Shown here: positions 5,840 through 12,314 of the stretch, one piece after another
Layout of the letters: each line of letters opens with the position of its first letter
Numbering within the stretch: position 1 is the stretch's first letter
Source of the DNA: a virus
Virus record (IMG/VR): IMGVR_UViG_3300025617_000043
Span: 1-43,807 of that record
Length of the DNA: 43,807 nt
Direction: 5' to 3' (one strand)
Program-made: the position numbers and the translations under genes
Notes under the pieces: model-generated
The model's database searches: none
What the model was told of the DNA's origin: nothing
Seen by the model: only the letters and a program-made list of their open reading frames with translations

Positions 5840-5970
5840 TGGAAGAGCTATCACTAGAGCTAACGCACGAGCTACTGGATATTGCGGAAGCGGACAACAC
5901 TAAGGAACTACTGGAGGAACTGCTGGCAATACGCGGGTACGACGAGAGCAACATCAGGGGGGGCAAGTGA
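5839..5970 (+). CDS. Acidic helical micro-protein, 43 aa
   Basis: The start overlaps the preceding stop (TGATG), with GGGGGC upstream. The sequence is Leu/Glu-rich and predicted as two helices (MEELSLELTHELLDIAEAD, then TKELLEELLAIRGYDE). The stop again overlaps the next ATG. Function unknown. Confidence 0.6.
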   Translation: MEELSLELTHELLDIAEADNTKELLEELLAIRGYDESNIRGGK

Positions 5971-6110
5971 TGGCACGAACATTCACGGACGAAATTTGCG
6001 ACCGGTGCGGAACCCTCACCGTAGAGGGGACGGACCCGGCGTGGTACTACGACAGTAGGCAGCAACTTAAGATGAAATTCATTGAGCACAATTGCGAGGA
6101 GGAACTGTGA
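5970..6110 (+). CDS. Cys-containing micro-protein, 46 aa
   Basis: One CDRC knuckle near the N-terminus (residues 10-13) and a His/Cys pair near the C-terminus (HNC) could ligate zinc. Translation is coupled by overlap at both ends. Function unknown. Confidence 0.6.
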   Translation: MARTFTDEICDRCGTLTVEGTDPAWYYDSRQQLKMKFIEHNCEEEL

Positions 6111-6352
6111 TCACGATTTACGAAACAGCATTCTACGGACCAACGGACCACCGCGGCCAGCGCATCAAGGTAACCAATACCCGCACGGGTAAAAGTAGGT
6201 GGCACCATTGGGACTATGCCGTGAACTGGGGAATTGACCAGCACGAGGAAGCGGTTAGACGGTGCGCGTTATTTCGCGGGAAGCTCGTAGAGCTAGGCGG
6301 CCAAACTAAGCGGGGCTGGCTATTCGCGCTGACACACGAAGAGGGGGAGTGA
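6107..6352 (+). CDS. Hypothetical protein, 81 aa
   Basis: GTG start at 6107 chosen because GCGAGGAGGAA lies at ideal spacing and GTGA overlaps the previous stop. An upstream TTG in frame lacks such a site. The product (MITIYETAFYGPTDHRGQ and on) is a basic alpha/beta protein with HHWDYAVNW. Similar small early proteins occur in actinophages, without known function. Confidence 0.7.
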   Translation: MITIYETAFYGPTDHRGQRIKVTNTRTGKSRWHHWDYAVNWGIDQHEEAVRRCALFRGKLVELGGQTKRGWLFALTHEEGE

Positions 6353-6573
6353 TGACACCGGAACAGATGGAAACATTCACGGCAGATATTGACGACAGCC
6401 CGGTGATAGAACGGGACTACTTTGGGAGAGTGGTGGTGACAATTCAGCTAGCCGGGGGAATTGAGCTGATGGTGCGGGCAAGTAAAATCGCGGCAGCATT
6501 AGCGCCATCGTCGTACGAGCGGTCGCTCGGAATGTACCGGCAAGACTGCGAGCGGAAGAATGCGGGGGAGTGA
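6352..6573 (+). CDS. Hypothetical protein, 73 aa
   Basis: Starts MTPEQMETFTADIDDSP at the ATG that overlaps the previous stop, with GAGGGGGAG upstream. A beta-rich middle (YFGRVVVTIQLAGGIELMV) is followed by a C-terminal helix. Coupled to the next gene. No family recognised. Confidence 0.65.
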   Translation: MTPEQMETFTADIDDSPVIERDYFGRVVVTIQLAGGIELMVRASKIAAALAPSSYERSLGMYRQDCERKNAGE

Positions 6574-6671
6574 TGATGACGGAGTGCCCACGACACGAGG
6601 GAGCTTTTGACTGTACGCCTTTTTGCGATGTATGCGAAGGTAATCAAGAATATGAACAGGGGGAACAATGA
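6573..6671 (+). CDS. Cys-rich micro-protein, 32 aa
   Basis: CPRHEG, a single Cys and CDVC within the first 22 residues give a C-x2-H and C-x2-C pattern like a tiny zinc finger. Overlapping stop/start signals at both ends (TGATG, ATGA) and GGGGGAG upstream support translation. Function unknown. Confidence 0.5.
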   Translation: MMTECPRHEGAFDCTPFCDVCEGNQEYEQGEQ

Positions 6672-6925
6672 GCACGAAAACCGACGGTACTTGGGACACG
6701 GCGTTTATGACCGGGCATTATCGCCGGGAGTACTCAGCGCTACTGGACCGCACGATCGTGGACATACGGGCGATGTATCCGGAAGAGATGGAGATACTTG
6801 GCTGGGAGTCTGCGGGCGAGGCAGGCTGCCTGCTGATACTGGACGACGGCTCGGTGTTCGTGCCGGCGTCGGACCCGGAGGGCAACGGACCCGGCGCGCT
6901 GATAGTTAGCGAGATGGGGGAATGA
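6668..6925 (+). CDS. Hypothetical protein, 85 aa
   Basis: ATG preceded by CAGGGGGAACA. Reads MSTKTDGTWDTAFMTGHYRR, with a central LDRTIVDIRAMYPEEMEILGWE and an acidic C-terminus. Predicted alpha/beta. Overlaps the genes on both sides. No family recognised. Confidence 0.7.
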   Translation: MSTKTDGTWDTAFMTGHYRREYSALLDRTIVDIRAMYPEEMEILGWESAGEAGCLLILDDGSVFVPASDPEGNGPGALIVSEMGE

Positions 6926-7044
6926 TGTTGCTGGCGGAATGTTGCGAGGCAGAGAATATCGAGGAGTGTGGCTGCGGTGAGTGCTTATCGTGCCCACCGG
7001 AGTCGCGAGCACAATGGTGCTCTAACTGTAAGGAGGAGCGATGA
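6922..7044 (+). CDS. Cysteine-rich micro-protein, 40 aa
   Basis: Nine cysteines in 40 residues, in patterns CC, CGCGEC, CLSC-like and CSNC, enough for one or two metal sites. ATG at 6922 (ATGA overlap) or 6925. The stop overlaps the next ATG. The highest Cys density in the genome. Function unknown. Confidence 0.6.
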   Translation: MMLLAECCEAENIEECGCGECLSCPPESRAQWCSNCKEER

Positions 7045-7103
7045 ACTGGTACGACTTGGCAGCAGGGGTAAGTGAACTAGACGAGGAGGAATGGGAAGAA
7101 TGA
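7041..7103 (+). CDS. Acidic micro-peptide, 20 aa
   Basis: MNWYDLAAGVSELDEEEWEE, behind a strong AAGGAGGAGCG ribosome site and overlapping the genes on both sides. Its main role may be translational coupling to the next gene. Confidence 0.4.
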   Translation: MNWYDLAAGVSELDEEEWEE

Positions 7104-7279
7104 AAGAGTACACATTCACGATGACACGCACGGACACGGGCAAGGTGACCGTCACGGCGGCCAACGAGCGGGAAGCCATCGAGAAGGCGCACGACTACAC
7201 CGCACGAATTGTGATGGTGAACGAGCGCTCGTGGCAAGACTCACGGATAATCAGGCACAAACTAGAAGGGAAAAAATAA
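7100..7279 (+). CDS. Hypothetical protein, 59 aa
   Basis: MKEYTFTMTRTDTGKVTVTA then NEREAIEKAHDYTA gives a beta-beta-alpha pattern seen in many small phage proteins that begin with a strand pair and a helix of AxEAxxxA type. The start at 7100 overlaps the previous stop; 7091 is an alternative in-frame ATG. Function unknown. Confidence 0.65.
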   Translation: MKEYTFTMTRTDTGKVTVTAANEREAIEKAHDYTARIVMVNERSWQDSRIIRHKLEGKK

Positions 7280-7617
7280 TGGGGGACCGGAATAACATCA
7301 AGATCACATACAGCACCGGGGATAGTATCTATCTCTACGGGCATTGGATTGGCAACGAGATTCACGGAATCGTAAAGCAAGCTATGAAGTCATCGGACAG
7401 GGTAACGGACGAGTCATACTTCGCAAGGGTGCTGTTCTCCCGAATGGTGACAAGCGGTGGCACCAGGGACATTGACACGGAGACGGGCTACGGGATCGCC
7501 CCGTATGTTGTGGACCACGACGCCGGGAATGTAATGGTGCATATCGACTACACCAAAGCTAGCAAGCTGACCGAGTGGCGGCCAGCGGTTAACTACGAGT
7601 ATGCGGATGTGGAGTAA
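7279..7617 (+). CDS. Hypothetical protein, 112 aa (MGDRNNI type)
   Basis: ATG at 7279 chosen because TAATG overlaps the previous stop and GAAGGG lies upstream; the longer GTG form (7231) has no ribosome site. Proteins starting MGDRxNI with a YLYGHWxG segment are common in actinophage early regions. Their role is not known. Confidence 0.75.
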   Translation: MGDRNNIKITYSTGDSIYLYGHWIGNEIHGIVKQAMKSSDRVTDESYFARVLFSRMVTSGGTRDIDTETGYGIAPYVVDHDAGNVMVHIDYTKASKLTEWRPAVNYEYADVE

Positions 7618-7730
7618 TGACAGATAACGACGGCTGGGGCGAAGTGTTCGACTGGATGCTAGAGCAAGGACACATCGTGACACTAGAAGACGGCTCAATG
7701 ATGATGGTGAAACAAGAAGGGGAAATGTAA
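7617..7730 (+). CDS. Hypothetical micro-protein, 37 aa, FDW motif
   Basis: MTDNDGWGEVFDWMLEQGHI carries the FDWxxxQGxI motif also seen in the 47-residue product at 3631. Overlaps the genes on both sides (TAATG). Function unknown. Confidence 0.6.
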   Translation: MTDNDGWGEVFDWMLEQGHIVTLEDGSMMMVKQEGEM

Positions 7731-8104
7731 TGGGAACGACGGGATATTGGGTTAGCTACTACGAGACGAACACAACCGAGAAGGTGAGGGAGTGGCTGCG
7801 CAAGCAATACACCTGGGACGAGTGGCAAGTGCTCGATCTGGCACCAGGCACGAAGCGCCGGAGTAACTGGTGGATGGCTATGAAGCAAGCGGAAACCGGT
7901 AGGGTCAGGGCGTTACAGGTCATCACCAGCAACCGAGCCAAGAGTGAAAGTACCTTTTATACCAAGGAAGTGGGGGAGGATATGGGACCATACTCCACGG
8001 ACATTCCCAAGCGATTGTTCCGGATGCTCACTCCACTTGATGAAGACGAAACCTACGCTCGGGAGTGGCGCGAGAAGGTAAGCAGCGGAGTAGTGAGGGG
8101 GTAG
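7730..8104 (+). CDS. Hypothetical protein, 124 aa (MGTTGYW type)
   Basis: Starts at the ATG overlapping the previous TAA, with AAGGGGAA upstream. MGTTGYWVSYYE and a following KVREWLRKQY helix resemble a set of phage proteins that begin MGxTGxx and have a conserved Trp-rich beta core (WWMAMKQ). Function not established. Confidence 0.75.
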   Translation: MGTTGYWVSYYETNTTEKVREWLRKQYTWDEWQVLDLAPGTKRRSNWWMAMKQAETGRVRALQVITSNRAKSESTFYTKEVGEDMGPYSTDIPKRLFRMLTPLDEDETYAREWREKVSSGVVRG

Positions 8105-8106
8105 CA

Positions 8107-8271
8107 ATGGAATGGAAGGACGGCGACGACAGTGCGCTGTACGACAAGGGCTACAACGACGGCTACAGGCAGGCGATCATAGACGCTCAGGCAAGCAAGA
8201 AGAAGCTAGGCAAACTACGCCGAGAGACATACCAAGCACCATCGAAGGGGAAGGGGAAGCACAGTGCCTAG
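8107..8271 (+). CDS. Hypothetical protein, 54 aa
   Basis: MEWKDGDDSALYDKGYNDGY: the DxGYxDGYxxA pattern is typical of short phage helical proteins. A basic C-terminus (KKKLGKLRR, KGKGKH) suggests nucleic-acid contact. Ribosome site GAGGGGG precedes it. Function unknown. Confidence 0.65.
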   Translation: MEWKDGDDSALYDKGYNDGYRQAIIDAQASKKKLGKLRRETYQAPSKGKGKHSA

Positions 8272-8482
8272 ATACAACATACAACAGACGGTCGAATATC
8301 ACGCGGAAGCTATCGAGGCTTCGAGCCCGGAGGAGGCTCTCTCGATTTACCTGAAAGACCAGGACAGCTACTATGTCGGGGTTGATGACGAGAACATCGA
8401 GGAGCTCGAGTGGTGCGACGAATGCGACAACGAAGCGGGCTGGTGCAAGTGCGAGGATGATGAGGAGGAAGACAATGCCTAA
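8264..8482 (+). CDS. CxxC-containing acidic protein, 72 aa
   Basis: GTG start behind AAGGGGAAG, overlapping the previous gene. A beta-alpha-beta N-terminal half (VEYHAEAIEASSPEEAL) looks like a small single-domain phage family, and the C-terminal half has CDEC and CKC knuckles ending in an acidic tail. Function unknown. Confidence 0.7.
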   Translation: MPRYNIQQTVEYHAEAIEASSPEEALSIYLKDQDSYYVGVDDENIEELEWCDECDNEAGWCKCEDDEEEDNA

Positions 8483-9113
8483 CTGGGTAAGCAACTCGGT
8501 CAGAGTGACCGGCAACAAGGAAGACCTGAAACGCTTTGCGGAGCAGGCTGGCGCAGACTACAGGCGCAAGTTCCACGAACTAACACCGGATGGTTTAGCG
8601 TGGGTTGATGGTGAAGTATCCGATCAGCACCTATCATTCTGGAACTTCGTGCGACCTGACGACTCAATCCTCGATGAGTATTGGGGTTCCGAGAGCCAGG
8701 ACTTGTCGCTGGAGCAGCGGTTACAGTACAAGACGAACCACTGGTACGACTGGAATGTCCGCAACTGGGGGTGTAAGTGGGACGCGAGCCATGTGTACTT
8801 CGAGGACTGGGATGGCGAGTTAGCCTACGACTTCGATACGCCATGGGGGTTCCCCGAGGGTGCTGTCCGCGCCATGGTTGCCCAGTACCCGACACTGAAC
8901 TTCACGATCAGGTTCCTGGAGGAGCAGGGTTGGGGTGGCGAGGCTGTCGGCTTTGATGGTGACTTTGCCATCCTCAAGGAGTGGGACATTCCCTGTACGC
9001 ACGAGGAGCGCATGGAGCATATTGGCTACTGCTGGTGCGAGGAGATGCGCGACGACGAGGTGGAGTACATGTACGACGACTGCCCAAAGAAGAAGGAGCT
9101 AGCGAATGCCTAA
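8475..9113 (+). CDS. DUF1281/Api92-like protein, ferredoxin-like fold
   Basis: 212 residues starting MPNWVSNSVRVTGNKEDL, the classic N-terminus of the DUF1281/YubB (Api92-like) family, with the family's WYDWNVRNWGCKWDA segment mid-protein. The family occurs on phages, plasmids and integrative elements; its biochemical role is not established. The C-terminus adds CWCEE and other Cys residues. ATG at 8475 chosen for the MPNW signature and GAGGAGGAAG upstream. Confidence 0.85.
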   Translation: MPNWVSNSVRVTGNKEDLKRFAEQAGADYRRKFHELTPDGLAWVDGEVSDQHLSFWNFVRPDDSILDEYWGSESQDLSLEQRLQYKTNHWYDWNVRNWGCKWDASHVYFEDWDGELAYDFDTPWGFPEGAVRAMVAQYPTLNFTIRFLEEQGWGGEAVGFDGDFAILKEWDIPCTHEERMEHIGYCWCEEMRDDEVEYMYDDCPKKKELANA

Positions 9114-9204
9114 CGACAATGCAGCCTGGGTTACAGAGCGACTAAGCCGGGTGCTCAATCAAGCGATCTACGAATCACAAAAGTCTCAGGAGGATGACGA
9201 CTAG
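9106..9204 (+). CDS. Hypothetical micro-protein, 32 aa
   Basis: MPNDNAAWVTERLSRVLNQA: one amphipathic helix. The ATG overlaps the previous gene's last codons, with AAGGAG upstream. It is the last gene before a structured 180-bp gap. Function unknown. Confidence 0.5.
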   Translation: MPNDNAAWVTERLSRVLNQAIYESQKSQEDDD

Positions 9205-9214
9205 ACACACAGAC

Positions 9215-9315
9215 TCAGCCAAGCAGGGAAGCAAGGCTGACACGGGCCGCGTACTTACCCCTTTCAGCGCGGCCCACTGGGAGCAGGTGGAACCCCCTAT
9301 CTTTCACCTGCTCCC
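9215..9315 (+). terminator. Three consecutive hairpins, last terminator-like
   Basis: Perfect arms occur at 9215-9220/9235-9240 (TCAGCC/GGCTGA), 9244-9251/9268-9275 (GGGCCGCG/CGCGGCCC) and 9279-9289/9305-9315 (GGGAGCAGGTG/CACCTGCTCCC). The third extends through G-U and A-U pairs and is followed by TCTTCCATTT. The whole gap is almost fully paired, so it may be a processed RNA or a multi-hairpin terminator that closes the micro-gene operon before the methyltransferases. Confidence 0.6.
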
Positions 9316-9350
9316 TCTTCCATTTACAGATGAAACATAGGATGATGAGA

Positions 9351-9356
9351 TAAGAT
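9351..9356 (+). promoter_or_regulatory. Putative -10 box TAAGAT before methyltransferase operon
   Basis: GAGATAAGAT lies between the hairpins and the ribosome site (GAGGAGGG at 9366-9373). It resembles the TGATAAGAT before the 2OG oxygenase gene (25090-25095). No convincing -35 at 16-18 bp. Confidence 0.35.
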
Positions 9357-9384
9357 ACAAGAATAGAGGAGGGATGATTTCACG

Positions 9385-9888
9385 ATGACCAACTGGGGGA
9401 ACGAAGCAACAGTAGCCAAGACAGAAGTATGGCTCACGCCACCAAGCATTATCAGAGCGCTTGGGGATTTCGATCTTGACCCGTGCTCCGAGGAGGAGAT
9501 GCCGTGGCAAGTGGCAAGCAAGAAGTACACGGAGAAGGACGACGGTCTTGTTCAGGAATGGGAGGGTCGGGTCTTCATGAACCCACCGTACGGACCGAAG
9601 CTTGACCCCTTCTTGCACAAGCTGGCTGAGCACGGAAACGGAATCGCTCTCGTGTTCGCTAGGACGGAGACGCGGGCGTTCTTTAGAAATGTGTGGCCGC
9701 GCGCTAATGCGATCATGTTCTTGCGCGGTCGGGTTAGGTTCTATCGACCAGACGGAACGCAGGGACAGTCTTCTGGTTCGCCTAGCTGCCTCGTCGCCTA
9801 CGGCGAGAACAATGTCAAGGCGTTGTATGACTCTGGTCTCGATGGAGTCATCATTACATTGGATGGAATGGAGGAGATGCCCAAGTGA
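9385..9888 (+). CDS. DNA N6-adenine methyltransferase (phage Dam type)
   Basis: 167 residues matching the phage Dam family (PF05869 type): KTEVWLTPPSIIRALGDFDLDP at the start and the catalytic NPPY at 66-69, followed by PFLHKLAEHG. It transfers a methyl group from SAM to N6 of adenine, probably to mask phage DNA from host restriction. No target-recognition extension is visible, so the site cannot be read. It overlaps the cytosine methyltransferase by 4 bp, so both bases are probably modified together. Confidence 0.9.
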   Translation: MTNWGNEATVAKTEVWLTPPSIIRALGDFDLDPCSEEEMPWQVASKKYTEKDDGLVQEWEGRVFMNPPYGPKLDPFLHKLAEHGNGIALVFARTETRAFFRNVWPRANAIMFLRGRVRFYRPDGTQGQSSGSPSCLVAYGENNVKALYDSGLDGVIITLDGMEEMPK

Positions 9889-10493
9889 AGATACTAAACC
9901 TCTACGCCGGCATCGGTGGCAACAGGAAGCTCTGGGGCGACGATCACCAGATAACCTCGGTTGAGTACGACCCCAAGATTGCAGCCGTGTATGCCGACCT
10001 ATGGCCGCAGGATGAGCTGGTCGTGGGAGATGCTCACGAGTACCTGAGACTGAACCACGAGCAGTTCGACTTCATCTGGTCATCACCACCGTGCCAAAGC
10101 CACAGCTCGTTTCGCTACAACATTCAGGTGAGGTTCCACGGGACCGAGCAGGTCTACCCGGACATGAGCTTGTATGAAGAGATTCTCTTTCTGAAGTACC
10201 ACAGCAACGCCACCTGGCTGGTGGAGAATGTCGTGCCGTATTACGGAGCGATGCTCGATCCCATCAAGCGCAATCGCCATCTGTACTGGACTAATTTTGA
10301 CCTGCCAGAGATTCCCAAGACGGGTGAGAACATCAAGACAATGAACAAGGTTAGCCAGCTCGAGGAGCTACACGGGTTTGACCTGTCGAAATATAGTTTG
10401 CCAAACAAGAGGCAAGTGCTTCGAAATGTAGTCGATCCGGAAGCGGGCCGGCTATTTTTGGAGGCAGCAATCAAGGAGAGGGAGCATGGATAA
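9885..10493 (+). CDS. DNA cytosine-C5 methyltransferase
   Basis: GTG start (GTGA overlap). SAM-binding motif LNLYAGIGG (residues 4-12), catalytic SSPPCQSHS with Cys70, ENV at 114-116, and a C-terminal RQVLRNVVDP segment like motif IX/X. At 202 residues it is short, with a reduced target-recognition region, as is usual for small phage cytosine methyltransferases. No partner endonuclease is nearby, so it probably serves protection. Confidence 0.9.
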   Translation: MKILNLYAGIGGNRKLWGDDHQITSVEYDPKIAAVYADLWPQDELVVGDAHEYLRLNHEQFDFIWSSPPCQSHSSFRYNIQVRFHGTEQVYPDMSLYEEILFLKYHSNATWLVENVVPYYGAMLDPIKRNRHLYWTNFDLPEIPKTGENIKTMNKVSQLEELHGFDLSKYSLPNKRQVLRNVVDPEAGRLFLEAAIKEREHG

Positions 10494-10725
10494 CAGAGAG
10501 CTAGAAGAACAGATTGAGAAGTACATCAGGACGAACGCTGAGGGCTCAGAAATTATTACGGGTTGGGTCCTGTCGGTATCAGTCAAACATCCTCGCATGG
10601 AGAAAAGTGATGGGTACATTGTAGAGAATAGTGATGGACTTCCGTACCATTCTCAGATAGGATTACTTACTGCGGCCATCGAGGAGAAGAAGAACGCAGT
10701 GCTGTCAAAGGTGCTGAGGGACTAG
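10486..10725 (+). CDS. Hypothetical protein, 79 aa
   Basis: MDNRELEEQIEKYIRTNAEG then IITGWVLSVSVKHP: a helix and a beta-rich middle. The layout (GWVLxxSxxHP, SDGLPYHSQIGLLTAA) is shared in part with the 78-residue product at 23189 (DWVLVGAVSD, LYAVSGLL), so the two may be distant paralogs. Overlaps the methyltransferase gene by 8 bp. Function unknown. Confidence 0.65.
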   Translation: MDNRELEEQIEKYIRTNAEGSEIITGWVLSVSVKHPRMEKSDGYIVENSDGLPYHSQIGLLTAAIEEKKNAVLSKVLRD

Positions 10726-10734
10726 GAGGAGACA

Positions 10735-11121
10735 ATGCTGGACGACAACATCGACCTAAACATCTGGGACAAGGTTGGATACGAGACTGGGTACAAGCAA
10801 GAGGGCTGGGTCTTCACGCCATACACGATTGAGGCCAAGGGTGACAGCTTCGGTACGGGCATAGAGCTCACGAGCTCGGAGATAAGCCTGACCCCAGCGG
10901 AGGCGAAGCGTCTAACGCTAGGCGTAGCGATGGCGGACGGTGGTGACTACACACCCGACGCAGACTTCTGGATGGATATGCAGACGTTCTACCTGACATA
11001 TCAGGACATTCCCGATCGTGTAGATGCGCTGCTGAAGTCCCTCTTGGAGGAGGCCGAGAGGCTGGCTACCGCCAAGCAAGAGCGGGCTCAAGAAGAATGG
11101 ATGGAGAGCAGGGTGTTCTAA
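10735..11121 (+). CDS. Hypothetical protein, 128 aa
   Basis: ATG behind TAGGAGGAGACA. MLDDNIDLNIWDKVGYETGY, a beta-rich centre (FGTGIELTSSEISLTPAEAKRLTLG) and a long charged C-terminal helix (LLEEAERLATAKQERAQEE). No family recognised. Coupled to the next gene (TAATG). Confidence 0.7.
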   Translation: MLDDNIDLNIWDKVGYETGYKQEGWVFTPYTIEAKGDSFGTGIELTSSEISLTPAEAKRLTLGVAMADGGDYTPDADFWMDMQTFYLTYQDIPDRVDALLKSLLEEAERLATAKQERAQEEWMESRVF

Positions 11122-11264
11122 TGAACCCACGTATCACGGACTATGGCGCATTCATGTACTGCGATGAGTGCGCAAACATTGCGCTCGAGCACGAGTGGAA
11201 CGAAGACCTGGGCATGTGCGCAGCCTGCGCAAGTGTCGTAACAGAGGAGGAGGAAGATGTATAG
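11121..11264 (+). CDS. CxxC zinc-ribbon micro-protein, 47 aa
   Basis: Two knuckles, CDEC (residues 14-17) and CAAC (34-37), are joined by a short helical segment, followed by an acidic tail. The start overlaps the previous stop and the gene overlaps the next. One of eight CxxC micro-proteins in the early block. Confidence 0.6.
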   Translation: MNPRITDYGAFMYCDECANIALEHEWNEDLGMCAACASVVTEEEEDV

Positions 11265-11523
11265 AGAAGATGGCATCAGTGCCGGGGACCGTAGCCTTGA
11301 GATTCAGATTGAGTCAAGCGCCACGCTCGAGAAGCTGTATGGCTTCTTTGATGAAGCGGGCATTGCTCACCGATACTCGATGGATGACGGTGAGCTGGAG
11401 GTATCCATCCACGGTGAGTGGCTGCTGTTCTATGTAGACAAGCGGGTACTGACAGACGAGCAACAACTAGATCAAGCATTCGAAGATGCACAACGCATAG
11501 CAGAAGGGTACTGGAAACAATGA
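11257..11523 (+). CDS. Hypothetical protein, 88 aa
   Basis: MYREDGISAGDRSLEIQIES, behind GAGGAGGAGGAAG. Alternating strands and helices (EKLYGFFDEAGIAHRYS, GELEVSIHGEWLLFYVD) suggest a small alpha/beta domain. The stop overlaps the next ATG. Function unknown. Confidence 0.7.
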   Translation: MYREDGISAGDRSLEIQIESSATLEKLYGFFDEAGIAHRYSMDDGELEVSIHGEWLLFYVDKRVLTDEQQLDQAFEDAQRIAEGYWKQ

Positions 11524-12050
11524 GCGCGGAGTTAGATGCAGTAAATAAGGCAAAGAAGGCGCATGTAATCGCCAAGGCTACACTCGAGCAACGCTTGAGA
11601 GACGAGCTGAAGAAAGAGTTGGCTAATCTCCAGACGCAGATTGACCTTGCCGTTAGGTTCGCTTACGCGGCCGGCGAGAGCAAGGCTGAGATTATGCGAT
11701 CGCTGGGCACTAAGGATTACCACACACTGAACGCTTCGCTAGAGCGAACGGCTGGGGTGACTGAGATTGTCGGAACAGACCCCCTTGACCAGTGCTACAC
11801 ATTCGACCCTGACACCGGAGAGCTCAACGTGACTTACGTCAAGCACGGTCCGCTGTCTATTACCGGCAGCGCAACCCTCACATTCCAGTCCATGAGAGAC
11901 GGGACGAAGTGGTTCGCATCCTCGACGCCATTGTGGAACGATGACTACACCGTGCGTAATGACGTGGTGGCAGCGCTGGATAACAGGCAGGATGGCGAGT
12001 ACTACGACGAAGCCCTTGCTTGGGTTGAGAACATTATCAACGGGAGCTAG
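11520..12050 (+). CDS. Coiled-coil/HTH-like protein, 176 aa
   Basis: ATG at 11520 overlaps the previous stop. The N-terminal 50 residues are a charged coiled coil (NKAKKAHVIAKATLEQRL), then AYAAGESKAEIMRSLGTKDY reads like a helix-turn-helix of the resolvase or sigma-like type, and the C-terminal half is a beta-rich domain (ITGSATLTFQ, TKWFASSTPLW). Such proteins are common beside replication genes in actinophages. A DNA-binding role is an inference. Confidence 0.65.
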   Translation: MSAELDAVNKAKKAHVIAKATLEQRLRDELKKELANLQTQIDLAVRFAYAAGESKAEIMRSLGTKDYHTLNASLERTAGVTEIVGTDPLDQCYTFDPDTGELNVTYVKHGPLSITGSATLTFQSMRDGTKWFASSTPLWNDDYTVRNDVVAALDNRQDGEYYDEALAWVENIINGS

Positions 12051-12056
12051 GCCGAG

Positions 12057-12314
12057 GTGTTAGCCTTCGTTTTAGTGACAGCGATATTCATCGCCTGGGC
12101 TTGGCGGTTTGTCAGGAATGTCGAAGAGGGTTACGAAGAGCAGACAATCCTTCAGCAGATGCAACAAGCTGAAGCTCGGCAACGCGAGGTTGAATCCGGA
12201 GACTACTGGGAAGAGGAGGAGGTGCATTATGACACTGGAGAAATTGTTACCCACACCAGACCAGCAATCCGCCATCCAAAGAATCGTAACCGAGCCTACG
12301 AGAGCAGCTCTTAA
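12057..12314 (+). CDS. Single-pass membrane protein, 85 aa
   Basis: GTG start after GGAGCTAGGCCGAG. An N-terminal hydrophobic span (MLAFVLVTAIFIAWAWRFV) is followed by an acidic coiled coil (QQMQQAEARQREVE) and a polar tail. Its end overlaps the helicase start by about 85 bp in another frame, long for an overlap, but both start sites are well supported. Confidence 0.6.
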   Translation: MLAFVLVTAIFIAWAWRFVRNVEEGYEEQTILQQMQQAEARQREVESGDYWEEEEVHYDTGEIVTHTRPAIRHPKNRNRAYESSS

